Shown here piece after piece: positions 47,867 to 56,476 of a stretch of DNA of 64,000 nt. Below the pieces are notes generated by a model. It was not told where the DNA came from. It was given only the letters and a program-made list of their open reading frames with translations, and did no database searches. The number at the start of each line of letters is the position of its first letter. Position 1 is the first letter of the stretch. The stretch covers positions 65,695 through 129,694 of the forward strand of contig JADZGB010000002.1 of NCBI GenBank assembly GCA_020854105.1, written 5' to 3'. A program made the position numbers and the translations under genes. The stretch comes from Burkholderiales bacterium (lineage in GTDB: Bacteria > Pseudomonadota > Gammaproteobacteria > Burkholderiales > SHXO01).

Positions 47867-49420
47867 GAGGCGCGCACGCTGAAGGACTGGCTGCGCGACG
47901 GCAGGGAGCTTGCTCTGCTCGACGTGCGCGAGCAGGGGGATTTCTCGCGCGGCCATCTGCTGTTCGCCAGCAACATGCCGCTGTCACGCCTGGAGCCGAT
48001 GCTGGCCAATCTGGTGCCGCGACGCAATGCGCGCCTGGTGCTGTGCGACGCAGGAGACGACGGTGCGGCCCGGCGTGCGGCCGCTGCTGCCGCCTCGTTC
48101 GGCTACGGCGACGTGAGCGTGCTCGCGGGCGGTACTGCCGGATGGCGCGCGGCCGGCCATCAGATCTTCTCCGGGGTCAACGTGCCGAGCAAGGCCTTCG
48201 GCGAGCACGTCGAGCATCGCCACGATACCCCGCGCATCGCTGCCCGCGAGCTTGCCGCCCTGGGCAGCGCCGGCACGAACATGGTGATCCTCGACAGCCG
48301 TCCGCTGGAGGAATTCCGCACCGCCAGCATTCCCGGCGCCATCGACTGTCCGGGCGCCGAACTGGTCTACCGTGTGTTCGATGCGGCGCCCGACCCGGAT
48401 ACGCTGGTAGTGGTGAACTGCGCCGGCCGCACCCGCAGCATCATCGGAGCGCAATCGCTGATCAATGCCGGCGTTCCGAACCGTGTCGTCGCCCTGCAGG
48501 ACGGCACCATGGGCTGGCAGCTCGCCGGCCTCGAGCCGACGCACGGGTGCACCGGGCAGGCTGCGGCGCCATCGGCCGAAGGCCTGGTTCGCGCGCAGGC
48601 GGCCGCGCGCGCGGTCGGCGTGCGCCACGGAGTGCGCGAGATCGAAGAGGCGATGCTGCAGGGCTTTCGAGCCGAGCGCGATGCGCGCACGCTCTATCTG
48701 TTCGACGTGCGCACGCGCGAGGAGTACGAGGCAGGCCACTACCCGGGCAGTCGGCATGCACCCGGGGGTCAGCTGGTGCAGGCCACCGACGAGTTCGCAC
48801 CGACCCGCCATGCACGCATCGTGCTGATCGATGGCGACGGTGTGCGGGCCACGATGACGGCCTCGTGGCTGCGGCAGCTGGGGTGGGACGACGTGTTCGT
48901 GCTGCGCCGCGCGACCGAGGGCGCGCTCGACCGGGGTCCGTACACACCGACGCTGCTCGATTTCGAGTTCGTGTCCAGCGTGACTGCACAGGATCTCGCA
49001 CGCGAGCTCGCCGGCGGGGCCGACCTGCTGGTGGTCGATTGCGCAACCAGCGTCCAGTACCGCCGCCGGCACGTCCCGGGCGCACTCTGGTGCATGCGCA
49101 CTCGCCTGGCGCAGTTGCCGGCGGCCGCTGCCTGCGTGTTCAGCTCCCCCAACGGTGTCTATGCCCATTACTGCGCACGCGACCTGCTGCGGCTGCGACC
49201 GCAGGCAGGTGCGCGGGTGCTGGAAGGCGGCAGCCGCGCCTGGTTCGACGCCGGGTTGGCAGAAGAGAGCGGAGCCGGCCGCATGATCGGCGAGGCGGAC
49301 GATGTCTGGATCAAGCCCTACCAGCGGCCGGAAGGAGCGGCTGCGATGCAGACGTACCTGAGGTGGGAGACCGGGCTGCTGGAGCAGGTCGCGCGCGACG
49401 GAGACGCCCGCTTCAGATAG
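47846..49420 (+). CDS. four-domain rhodanese-like sulfurtransferase
   Basis: A 524-residue cytoplasmic protein made of four rhodanese folds. Domain 1 (about 10-125) has LLDVREQGDF and a Cys-loop VLCDAGDDGA; domain 2 (about 140-255) has ILDSRPLEEFRTASIPGA and active-site VNCAGRTRS; domain 3 (about 265-375) has LFDVRTREEYEAGHYPGS but an Asp in place of Cys (VLIDGDGVRA); domain 4 (about 385-500) has VVDCATSVQYRRRHVPGA and Ser in the loop (FSSPNGVYA). Domain 2 is the most likely sulfane-sulfur carrier. The coupling with a cysteine dioxygenase-like cupin suggests a thiol/sulfane-sulfur oxidation pathway. Confidence 0.88.
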   Translation: MNPVNTIEARTLKDWLRDGRELALLDVREQGDFSRGHLLFASNMPLSRLEPMLANLVPRRNARLVLCDAGDDGAARRAAAAAASFGYGDVSVLAGGTAGWRAAGHQIFSGVNVPSKAFGEHVEHRHDTPRIAARELAALGSAGTNMVILDSRPLEEFRTASIPGAIDCPGAELVYRVFDAAPDPDTLVVVNCAGRTRSIIGAQSLINAGVPNRVVALQDGTMGWQLAGLEPTHGCTGQAAAPSAEGLVRAQAAARAVGVRHGVREIEEAMLQGFRAERDARTLYLFDVRTREEYEAGHYPGSRHAPGGQLVQATDEFAPTRHARIVLIDGDGVRATMTASWLRQLGWDDVFVLRRATEGALDRGPYTPTLLDFEFVSSVTAQDLARELAGGADLLVVDCATSVQYRRRHVPGALWCMRTRLAQLPAAAACVFSSPNGVYAHYCARDLLRLRPQAGARVLEGGSRAWFDAGLAEESGAGRMIGEADDVWIKPYQRPEGAAAMQTYLRWETGLLEQVARDGDARFR

Positions 49421-49467
49421 CACATCGGATCGCGGCAGGTTTTGTCCGTCGGCGCCGCCCGGGCAGC

Positions 49468-50910
49468 CTAGCTGCGCTTGCCGCGCTCAGCGATCAGTAT
49501 CCACGCGGCGATCGCCGTCCCCAGCAGGGCGGCGATCGACGTGACCTGGAATGCCGCCTGGGTGCCCCGCAGGAGCGACGACGGCGGCAGGCGCAGCAGC
49601 GCCGCGTGGTCGACCACACCGGCGTGGCCGAGCGCGAACAGGGCGAACAGCGCGGCCGCGATCGGAATCGCGGTGCTCTGTCCGAGCGTGCGGGCGAGCG
49701 ACAGCAGCCCCGAAGCGATCCCGAAGCGCTCGCGCGCGACCGAGTTCATGACCGCGCTGTTGTTGGCGGCCGCGAACAGCGCCATGCCGAAGCCCACCGG
49801 CGCGATGCTCAGCGCGAAGCGCGGCACCGTCGTGCCCTCGCCCAGCCGGGACAGCAGCAGCCCGCCGAGCACGACGCACAGCAGGCCGGTCAGGGACACC
49901 CAGCGCGGTCCGAAACGGTCGGACAGACCACCTCCGATGGGCGCGGTGATGGCGCCGATCACCGGCGAGATTGCCATCAGCAGACCCACGGCCGCGATCG
50001 GAAAGCCGAGTCCCAGCTGCAGGAAGAAGGGCAGTGTGAAGCTGGTGGCGCCGATGGAGACGAATGCCAGCATGCTCATGACCAGGCCGGCAGAGAACGA
50101 GCGGTTGGCGAACAGCTTGACCTCGAGAATGGGGGCGTCGACGCGCGCCTCGGCCACCAGGAACAGGAGCAGCGCCGCCGCGCAGAGCATGAACAAGGCG
50201 ATGGGCAGGGATGCACCGAAACCGGCGCGCTGGCCGAACGTCAGGGCGAGCGAGAAGGCGCCGATTGCCGTCGCGATGAGTAGCGTCCCGGTCCAGTCGA
50301 AAGGCAATCGCCTCGGAGAGGGCGCGAGATCGGGAATGAGGCGGCTGACGATCGTCATCGCGGCCAGGCCGACGGGTATGTTCACCAGGAACATCCAGCG
50401 CCAGCCGATCCAGTCGATGATGAAGGCGCCGATGGTGGGGCCGAGTGCAATGCCGAGCGTGACGCACGACGAGATGACGCCGAGCGCACGGCCGCGCTCG
50501 CTCTGGGGAAAGGTCTGCGCGATGATGGCGCCGCCGAGCGCGGAGACGAACACTGCGCCGAAGCCTTGCAGCACGCGGAAGGCGATCAGCCAGCCGAGGC
50601 TGGGTGCCAGGCCGCACAGCGCGGATGCGGCGGTGAACAGCGCCAGTCCGAACAGATACGCGCGTTTGCGGCCGTGCACGTCACCCAGGCGTGCCGCGCC
50701 GAGCACCAGCGTGGCGATGACCAGCACGTAGGCCAGCGGCACCCACTGCAGTGCCGAGAGCGAGGCGCCGAAGTACTGCGCGAGGGTGGGCAGCGCGACG
50801 TTGACGATGCTGCCGTCGAGCGTGTACATGAACACGCCGCTGCCGATGCCGGCAAGCCCGAGCCAGCGGCGCGAGTCGGGCGGGATGTCGGGGCGGGAAG
50901 GCGGCGGCAT
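49468..50910 (-). CDS. MFS transporter, DHA2/EmrB-QacA-type
   Basis: A 480-residue inner-membrane permease with about 14 predicted helices. The helix-1 motif GSGVFMYTLDGSIVNVALPTL is the DHA2 signature, motif A-like GAARLGDVHGRKRAYLFG follows, and motif C GVISSCVTLGIALGPTIGAF is in helix 5. A second cytoplasmic G-x-L-S-D-R-F loop (GGGLSDRFGPRW) is present. It should export drugs or other lipophilic compounds by proton antiport. The N-terminus has a Pro-rich cytoplasmic tail. Confidence 0.9.
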   Translation of the reverse strand: MPPPSRPDIPPDSRRWLGLAGIGSGVFMYTLDGSIVNVALPTLAQYFGASLSALQWVPLAYVLVIATLVLGAARLGDVHGRKRAYLFGLALFTAASALCGLAPSLGWLIAFRVLQGFGAVFVSALGGAIIAQTFPQSERGRALGVISSCVTLGIALGPTIGAFIIDWIGWRWMFLVNIPVGLAAMTIVSRLIPDLAPSPRRLPFDWTGTLLIATAIGAFSLALTFGQRAGFGASLPIALFMLCAAALLLFLVAEARVDAPILEVKLFANRSFSAGLVMSMLAFVSIGATSFTLPFFLQLGLGFPIAAVGLLMAISPVIGAITAPIGGGLSDRFGPRWVSLTGLLCVVLGGLLLSRLGEGTTVPRFALSIAPVGFGMALFAAANNSAVMNSVARERFGIASGLLSLARTLGQSTAIPIAAALFALFALGHAGVVDHAALLRLPPSSLLRGTQAAFQVTSIAALLGTAIAAWILIAERGKRS

Positions 50911-51043
50911 GGTCTCAGGCGGGGATGCGAGCCGCGAATGCTAACACCGCCTCCCCGCCGACCGAGCCGAAGCAGACCTGGATGTCGGCGTGCGCGGGCA
51001 CGAGGGCTTCGTCGCCCCGGCCGAAGCCGGGGCCCAGACACCA

Positions 51044-51541
51044 CTAGCTGCCGTACGCCTCCTCCAGCGCCGCAATCTCCAGCTTCTGCATCCCAAGTGA
51101 CGCCTGCATCACCCGGTCGGCCCGTGATCGATCCGGGTCCGCGATCATCTCGACGAGTACGCGCGGCACCACCTGCCAGGACAACCCGTACTTGTCCTTG
51201 AGCCAGCCGCACTGCCGGGCGGCGGGATCGCCGCCGGCGCACAGGCGGTCCCAGTAGTAGTCCGCTTCCTCCTGGCTGGCGCAGTCGACCTGCAGCGAGA
51301 TCGCCTCGTTGAATCTGAACAGCGGTCCACCGTTGAGCGCGGTGAAAGGCTGGCCGTCCAGTTCGAACGCGACGGTCAGGACTGTGCCAGGCGACTGGCC
51401 ATGGATGTCGCGACCGGCCTCGCCGTAATAGGTGGCGCGCGTGATCCTGGAGTGCGGAAAGATGCCGGCGTAGAAGCTGGCAGCCTCCCCGGCTTCGCTG
51501 GAGAACCACAGGCAGGCGGTGATGCGGTGACGGGTGAGCAT
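51044..51541 (-). CDS. VOC superfamily protein (PhnB/3-demethylubiquinone methyltransferase-like)
   Basis: A 165-residue vicinal oxygen chelate-type protein: ITACLWFSSEAGEAASFY, GQSPGTVLTVAFELDGQPFTALNGGP, EEADYYWDRLCAGG, KDKYGLSWQVVPRVL and a final MQKLEIAALEEAYGS. This matches the YdcJ-like/PhnB-type DUF1338-adjacent small proteins often annotated as 3-demethylubiquinone-9 3-methyltransferase, a label with little evidence. The start at 51541 is followed by a good fit to the domain. Divergent with VapBC; function unknown. Confidence 0.85.
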   Translation of the reverse strand: MLTRHRITACLWFSSEAGEAASFYAGIFPHSRITRATYYGEAGRDIHGQSPGTVLTVAFELDGQPFTALNGGPLFRFNEAISLQVDCASQEEADYYWDRLCAGGDPAARQCGWLKDKYGLSWQVVPRVLVEMIADPDRSRADRVMQASLGMQKLEIAALEEAYGS

Positions 51542-51694
51542 GATCGGTCTCCTCGAGGTTGCTCCGGTCCGTGACCGGCATGCCTGATAGTCGAACGGGA
51601 GAACCCCGGATCGACATCGAACGCGCACCGGAAACGCCCTGAAAAGCACGCCCGTCGTGTTACACTGACTTCGTGTCTTTTTGCGGAGGACCTC

Positions 51695-51937
51695 GTGAAG
51701 AACGTCACGATCACGCTCGATGAGCGGACGGCTGCATGGGTGCGGGTGTACGCCGCCAGGCACAACACGAGCGTCTCCCGCATCGTCGGTGAGATGCTCC
51801 AGCACCGGATGAAGGAGGCCCGCGCCTACGACGAGGCGATGCGCCGATTCCTGTCCAGGAAGCCGGTCCGGCTGAGCAAACCGGGGACGTCCTACCCCAC
51901 CAGGGACGAGGCGCATGACCGCTCCGGTCTTCGTTGA
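51695..51937 (+). CDS. VapB-like antitoxin
   Basis: An 80-residue ribbon-helix-helix protein: VTITLDERTAAWVRVYAARHNTSVSRIVGEMLQHRM, then an Arg-rich C-terminus. It starts at GTG 51695 behind GCGGAGGA. The gene overlaps the PIN-domain toxin by 23 bases (51915-51937). As in other VapBC modules, it should bind the operator near its promoter and neutralise VapC. A short hydrophobic tail is absent. Confidence 0.85.
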   Translation: MKNVTITLDERTAAWVRVYAARHNTSVSRIVGEMLQHRMKEARAYDEAMRRFLSRKPVRLSKPGTSYPTRDEAHDRSGLR

Positions 51938-52448
51938 TACCAACGTACTCATCTATGCCCGCGATGCCACCCACGCCGGCAAGCAGCAGCGCGCGGCGGA
52001 GTGGCTGAGTCACCTCTGGCGCGAACAACTCGGGCGGACGAGCATTCAGGTGCTGTCCGAGTACTACGTGAACGTGACGCGCGAACTCGTCCCCGGGCTA
52101 CCCGTCGAGGACGCCTGGGACGACGTCCAGGCTCTCATGACCTGGAATCCGCAGGCGAGCGACGAGAGTCTGCTTCAGCGTGGCCGTGAGGTCGAACTTC
52201 GTTACCGGCTGAGTTGGTGGGACAGCCTGGTCGTCGCAGCTGCCCAGCTACAGGATTGCACCCTCCTGCTGACCGAGGATCTGCAAACCGGAGCCGTCTA
52301 CGGTTCGGTCACCGTGTGCAGCCCCTTCACATCGTCCGCGATGGAGATGTCAGCCCGATACCTCTCGCGACAGGCGGGTCGGAGCGCTCACCCCAATCGC
52401 GGCAGACCTCGGAAGCAGCGTGCTCCCGCGCCTGCTTCCTCGAACTGA
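51915..52448 (+). CDS. VapC-like PIN-domain ribonuclease toxin
   Basis: A 177-residue PIN-domain protein. The metal-binding acidic residues are visible: FVDTNVLIYA (D), SEYYVNVT (E), WWDSLVVAAA (D), LLTEDLQTG (D). The usual length is about 135-140, and here about 35 extra residues rich in Ser/Arg/Pro (from SAMEMSARYL) follow VTVCSPF, possibly caused by loss of the original stop. It cleaves RNA in its active state by family knowledge. No further gene is in the unit. Confidence 0.88.
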   Translation: MTAPVFVDTNVLIYARDATHAGKQQRAAEWLSHLWREQLGRTSIQVLSEYYVNVTRELVPGLPVEDAWDDVQALMTWNPQASDESLLQRGREVELRYRLSWWDSLVVAAAQLQDCTLLLTEDLQTGAVYGSVTVCSPFTSSAMEMSARYLSRQAGRSAHPNRGRPRKQRAPAPASSN

Positions 52449-52458
52449 AGGCGGTCTG

Positions 52459-52740
52459 CTACCCCTTCAGCTCCACCAGGATCTCGTGGTAGCGGTGGTC
52501 GTCGATATTCTTCGCGTCGTGCGAGTCGCCGCCCTTGCGGTAGTAGACCTCGCCTTCCTTTAGCGTCGCCTGGGTCACGCCGCTGGGGCGGGTAACCTCC
52601 AGCGTCCCGCCTTCGATCGGGTAGAAGAAGTAATCCAGTTCGTGCTCGTGCATGCCGGTGCTCTCGCCCGGCTGCAGGGTGAACTCCCACACCCGCACCC
52701 GCTCGTTCTCGAAGATCAGCTTGGTTCCTACGTCGGCCAT
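52459..52740 (-). CDS. cupin-domain protein
   Basis: A 93-residue single-domain cupin. The pattern is VWEFTLQPGESTGMHEHELDYFFYPIEGG, with His-x-His and Glu metal-ligand candidates, and VYYRKGGDSHDAKNIDDHRYHEILVELKG. Cupins of this kind act as metal-dependent enzymes or storage/binding modules. Function unknown. It lies directly after VapC on the opposite strand and 140 bases from the GNAT gene. Confidence 0.8.
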   Translation of the reverse strand: MADVGTKLIFENERVRVWEFTLQPGESTGMHEHELDYFFYPIEGGTLEVTRPSGVTQATLKEGEVYYRKGGDSHDAKNIDDHRYHEILVELKG

Positions 52741-52880
52741 GTTCCTCTCCGTCCTGACATTTCGTGCGCAATGCCCCGGCCCGCCACCCATTCTCGCCGG
52801 ATGTACTGCGCAGGCGTCTTCCCCGGCGCGGCCTTCACAGGGCCCATCAAGCGGCACAGTGGACTTTCCGTCACCCCTTC

Positions 52881-53405
52881 TCAGGCGCCGAGCAGGGCGC
52901 CAAAATCGCGCCACGCATAGCGCAGCTTCGGCAGTTCACTGCCGTCGGGCGGGATCCAGGTGGCGCGCTCGACCTGCTCGCCGCCGATGCGTTCGTAGAA
53001 CGCGCGCGCCGGCGCATTCGACTCCAGCACCCACAGGTACATTCCCTGCCCGGGATGGGTGTGCGTGGACCAGCGCGCCGCGTCCTGCATCATCAGCCGT
53101 CCGGTCCCGTGTCGCTTGAAATCGGGCAGCACGTGCAGGTTGTCGATGAAGGTTCCCCATCGTGGATCGTGCCCGCCGTAGGCGCAGACGAAGCCGATGG
53201 TGACGGCTTCGTCCTCCGCCACGGCGACGTACTGCCCGGGTGGCGGGTTGTCGAAACGATCGCGCCAGATTGCCCGGCGTTCCTCGTCGATGGGGCCGGA
53301 GAGGTAGGTGTCGCTCAGTGCGCCGCGGTAGGCGGTCCGCCAGCTCTCGGCGTGGATGTGGGCGATGCGGTCCGCGTCCCGGACGGTGGCGAGTCTCATG
53401 TGCAT
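52881..53405 (-). CDS. GNAT family N-acetyltransferase
   Basis: A 174-residue GNAT protein. Characteristic features are MRLATVRDADRIAHIHAESWRTAYRG at the start, YVAVAEDEAVTIGFVCAYGG, IDNLHVLPDFKRHGTGRLMMQDAA (the acetyl-CoA-binding Q/RxxGxG/A variant RHGTGR) and YLWVLESNAPARAFYERIGG. It transfers an acetyl group to an unknown amine, for example an antibiotic, polyamine or ribosomal protein. Start at 53405 has a good domain N-terminus. Confidence 0.9.
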   Translation of the reverse strand: MHMRLATVRDADRIAHIHAESWRTAYRGALSDTYLSGPIDEERRAIWRDRFDNPPPGQYVAVAEDEAVTIGFVCAYGGHDPRWGTFIDNLHVLPDFKRHGTGRLMMQDAARWSTHTHPGQGMYLWVLESNAPARAFYERIGGEQVERATWIPPDGSELPKLRYAWRDFGALLGA

Positions 53406-53532
53406 GAAGGCGGATCCTGAAGAGAAGCGCGCAAGTCTAGCGCGTCGCCGGCCCGGCTTGTGCGGCTGCCCTCCGCATGGGGTCGTCGAGGGGAGCAGGC
53501 ATATAATTCCCGATTCCTAGTCAGGAGCACCC

Positions 53533-54828
53533 ATGGTCCGCTTTCTCAAGTCCGGCATCAGCGCCGAGCAGGATGCCGCAGATATCGCCAAAGTCCGCCA
53601 GACGGTCGAAGCCATCCTCGCCGACATCGAGAAGCGCGGCGACGAGGCGGTGCGCGAGTACTCGCGCAAGTTCGACAACTGGGATCCGCCCAGCTTCAAA
53701 CTGAGTGACGCTGAAGTCCAGGCCTGCATCAAGGCCATGTCCCCGCGCGACGTGGACGACATCAAGTTCGCGCAGACGCAGATCCGCAATTTCGCGCAGA
53801 TCCAGAAGGACGCGCTGAAGGACGTCGAGGTCGAGACCCTGCCCGGCGTCGTGCTGGGCCACAGGAACATCCCGGTCAACAGCGTGGGCTGCTACGTGCC
53901 CGGCGGCAAGTACCCGCTGGTGGCCTCGGCGCACATGACCATCCTGACCGCCAAGGTCGCCGGCGTGCCGCGCGTGACCGGCTGCGCGCCGCCCTTCCAG
54001 GGCAAGCCCGCGGCCGCCATCGTCACGGCCATGCACCTTGCAGGTGCGGACGAGATCTTCGTGCTGGGCGGCGTGCAGGCGATCGGCGCGATGGCGGTGG
54101 GCACGGCCAGCGTGCAGGCCTGCGATATGGTGGCCGGTCCGGGCAACGCCTTCGTGGCCGAAGCCAAGCGCCAGCTCGCGGGTCGCGTGGGCATCGATCT
54201 GTTCGCCGGTCCGACCGAGACACTGGTCATCGCCGACGAGAGCTGCGACGGGGAGATGTGCGCCACCGACCTGCTCGGCCAGGCCGAGCACGGGCCCAAC
54301 TCGCCGGCGATCCTGCTCACCAATTCCGAGAAGCTCGCGCGCGAGACCATGGCGGAGATCGAGAAGCAGCTGAAGGTGCTGCCCACCGCCGCCATCGCCG
54401 GCCAGGCGTGGAAGGACTACGGCCAGATCATCGTGTGCGACACCTACGAGGAGATGGTGAAGGAGGCCGACCGTATCGCCTCCGAGCACGTGCAGGTCAT
54501 GACCAGGGATCCGGACTACTTCCTGAACAACATGACCAACTACGGCGCGCTGTTCCTCGGGCCGGAGACCAACGTCTCCTACGGCGACAAGGTGATCGGC
54601 ACCAACCACACCCTGCCCACGCGCAAGGCCGCGCGCTACACCGGCGGCCTGTGGGTGGGCAAGTTCATCAAGACCTGCACCTACCAGCGCGTGAAGCCCG
54701 AAGCCTCGGCGCTGATCGGCGAGTACTGCTCGCGCCTGTGCGCGATCGAGGGCTTCGCCGGCCACAAGGCCCAGGCCGACCTGCGCGTGGCACGCTACGG
54801 ACACTTGAAGCAGGGCGGGCACCGGTAG
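53533..54828 (+). CDS. histidinol dehydrogenase-family protein, HpsN/sulfopropanediol dehydrogenase-like
   Basis: A 431-residue NAD- and zinc-dependent alcohol dehydrogenase of the HisD superfamily. Catalytic Glu-His in ASEHVQVM, zinc ligands in GQAEHGPNS (Gln, His) and [14 protein letters not shown] (Asp, and a conserved His) are visible. Relative to biosynthetic HisD the N-terminus and the [11 protein letters not shown] region match the HpsN-type branch, which oxidises sulfopropanediol to sulfolactate. A YihU/GlxR-like reductase follows, consistent with short-chain hydroxy/sulfo-acid metabolism. No other his genes are nearby. Confidence 0.85.
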   Translation: MVRFLKSGISAEQDAADIAKVRQTVEAILADIEKRGDEAVREYSRKFDNWDPPSFKLSDAEVQACIKAMSPRDVDDIKFAQTQIRNFAQIQKDALKDVEVETLPGVVLGHRNIPVNSVGCYVPGGKYPLVASAHMTILTAKVAGVPRVTGCAPPFQGKPAAAIVTAMHLAGADEIFVLGGVQAIGAMAVGTASVQACDMVAGPGNAFVAEAKRQLAGRVGIDLFAGPTETLVIADESCDGEMCATDLLGQAEHGPNSPAILLTNSEKLARETMAEIEKQLKVLPTAAIAGQAWKDYGQIIVCDTYEEMVKEADRIASEHVQVMTRDPDYFLNNMTNYGALFLGPETNVSYGDKVIGTNHTLPTRKAARYTGGLWVGKFIKTCTYQRVKPEASALIGEYCSRLCAIEGFAGHKAQADLRVARYGHLKQGGHR

Positions 54829-54841
54829 GGACCACGGCTTT

Positions 54842-54923
54842 CGCCACAGAGGACACAGAGAACACAGAGAGAGTCTCGATCGAGTCCGCGTTTTTCTCTG
54901 TGTTCTCCGTGCCCTCTGTGGCA
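54842..54923. repeat. CACAGAGG-type inverted repeat
   Basis: Left arm (54842-54870) CGCCACAGAGGACACAGAG... and right arm (54892-54923) ...CTCTGTGTTCTCCGTGCC...TCTGTGGC are nearly complementary over about 28 bases, with a loop of about 20 bases. It lies between the HpsN-like gene and the reductase gene. It is unrelated to the ATCCCGGC family and resembles a dispersed palindrome type found in several environmental genomes. Confidence 0.75.
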
Positions 54924-54956
54924 CATCGCCTTTCGAATGCTGATTGAGGAGGAGTA

Positions 54957-55832
54957 ATGGCGAAGGTAGCGTTTCTCGGATTGGGCGTCATGGGCTATCC
55001 CATGGCAGGGCACCTGAAGAACAAGGGCGGGCACGACGTCACGGTGTACAACCGCAGCGCCGCCAAGGCGCAGCAGTGGGTGGCGGAGTACAAGGGGGCC
55101 TCGGCGCCCACGCCACGGGAAGCGGCTGCCGGCTGCGACCTGGTGATGATGTGCCTGGGCAACGACGACGACGTGCGCTCGGTGGTGTACGGCGAAGACG
55201 GCGCGCTCGCGGGCCTGAAGGCAGGCAGCACCCTGGTCGATCACACCACCGCCTCGGCCAACCTCGCACGCGAGCTGCACGCGAAGTGCAGGGAGAAGGG
55301 CGTGCAGTTCGTGGACGCACCGGTGTCGGGCGGCCAGGCCGGCGCGGTCAACGGTCAGCTCGGCATCATGTGCGGCGGGGATCAGGCGGTATTCGACCGG
55401 GCCAAGCCGGTGCTGGACGTCTACGCCAAGAGCTGCGTGCTGATCGGCGAAGCCGGTGCCGGGCAGCTGTGCAAGATGGTCAACCAGATCGCCATCGCCG
55501 GCCTCCTGCAGGGCCTGGGCGAGGCGCTCAACTTCGCCAAGAAGTCGGGCCTGGAACTGGAGAAAGTGATCTCGGTGATCTCCAAGGGGGCGGCGCAGTC
55601 GTGGCAGATGGAGAATCGCTGGAAGACCATGGACCAGCACGAGTTCGACGGCTTCGGCTTCGCGGTGGACTGGATGCGCAAGGACCTGGGTATCTGCCTG
55701 GACGAGGCCAAGCGCAATGGTGCGCGTCTGCCGGTGACTGCGCTCATCGACCAGTTCTACGCGCAGGTTCAGCAGCGCGGCGGAGGACGCTGGGATACCT
55801 CGTCGCTGATGCATCTCGTAGCGAAGGAGTAG
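54957..55832 (+). CDS. NAD(P)-dependent beta-hydroxyacid dehydrogenase (GlxR/YihU/3-HIBADH family)
   Basis: A 291-residue oxidoreductase: Rossmann GLGVMGYPM at the start, DAPVSGGQAGAVNGQLGIMCGG, the catalytic lysine in AGQLCKMVNQIAIAG, and a helical C-terminus with DLGICLDEAKRNG. The family acts on short hydroxy acids or semialdehydes (tartronate semialdehyde, 3-hydroxyisobutyrate, 3-sulfolactaldehyde). The strong ribosome site GGAGGAG precedes the ATG. The gene follows the HpsN-like dehydrogenase and the inverted repeat. Substrate not decided. Confidence 0.9.
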   Translation: MAKVAFLGLGVMGYPMAGHLKNKGGHDVTVYNRSAAKAQQWVAEYKGASAPTPREAAAGCDLVMMCLGNDDDVRSVVYGEDGALAGLKAGSTLVDHTTASANLARELHAKCREKGVQFVDAPVSGGQAGAVNGQLGIMCGGDQAVFDRAKPVLDVYAKSCVLIGEAGAGQLCKMVNQIAIAGLLQGLGEALNFAKKSGLELEKVISVISKGAAQSWQMENRWKTMDQHEFDGFGFAVDWMRKDLGICLDEAKRNGARLPVTALIDQFYAQVQQRGGGRWDTSSLMHLVAKE

Positions 55833-55836
55833 GGCG

Positions 55837-56364
55837 ATGGCAGGCGGGCCGGCAGCGACGAAGGTGATGCGCGCGCTCGTGTGCGCGCTGTGGTGGTGCG
55901 CTGTCCAGCCCGCGCTTGCCGGGCAGTTGTCAGATCTCGCTCTGCAGGTGCAGAGCGAGCGCCAGCAGCTGTCCGAGCGCATGATCCATCAGACCAGCGC
56001 GCAGATCGAGAAGGGCGAGGCCCAGGGCAGCGAGCTGGCCGAGCTGTTCCGCAACCGCGGGGTGGCGCGCAACTACATGCTGCAGTATCCCGAGGCGCTG
56101 CGAGATTTCAGCCGCGCGGTGGAGATCGACCAGGTCAATCCCCAGTACTACGAAGACCGCGCGATCACGCACATCAAGCTGCGCGAATACGAGGCCGCGG
56201 CGCGCGACCTGCACATGGCGCTCGGCCTGGACCCCAAGCGGGCCTCCGCGTACCGTGAGAAGGGGCGGCTCGCCTTCTATCAGAAGGACTTCCACCGCGC
56301 CTCGCAGGAATTCTCGCGCGCGCTGCATAACGCGCGGGGCGAGCAGATCGTCTACACACGCTGA
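55837..56364 (+). CDS. TPR-repeat exported protein, probably 3'-truncated
   Basis: A 175-residue protein with a signal peptide (VCALWWCAVQPALA), an amphipathic helix (AGQLSDLALQVQSERQQLSERM), and three TPR units: AELFRNRGVARNYMLQYPEALRDFSRAVEI, NPQYYEDRAITHIKLREYEAAARDLHMAL and KRASAYREKGRLAFYQKDFHRASQEFSRAL. The frame ends at once after YTR, exactly where the phage-like island begins at about 56365. TPR proteins usually continue with further helices or a capping helix, so truncation by the island is suspected. Four bases separate it from the reductase gene. Confidence 0.75.
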   Translation: MAGGPAATKVMRALVCALWWCAVQPALAGQLSDLALQVQSERQQLSERMIHQTSAQIEKGEAQGSELAELFRNRGVARNYMLQYPEALRDFSRAVEIDQVNPQYYEDRAITHIKLREYEAAARDLHMALGLDPKRASAYREKGRLAFYQKDFHRASQEFSRALHNARGEQIVYTR

Positions 56365-56476
56365 AAAATTGAGGATTGCCGCGAGCCGATGCACACGGCA
56401 CAACGCCGACGTTGTGTTGCTGTGCGAGCACGCAGCAGCGGCTGCGGACAGGCTGGATGTGCTGGAAGAAGAACAC

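Noticed and set aside
48043-50283. 746-codon plus-strand frame across rhodanese and MFS genes
   Set aside because: It runs in alternate frame to the rhodanese gene and antisense to the MFS gene, with Arg-rich composition and no ribosome site.
53533-54828. Biosynthetic histidinol dehydrogenase hisD
   Set aside because: The catalytic residues are shared by the whole superfamily, but no his genes are nearby and the sequence pattern is closer to HpsN-type members.
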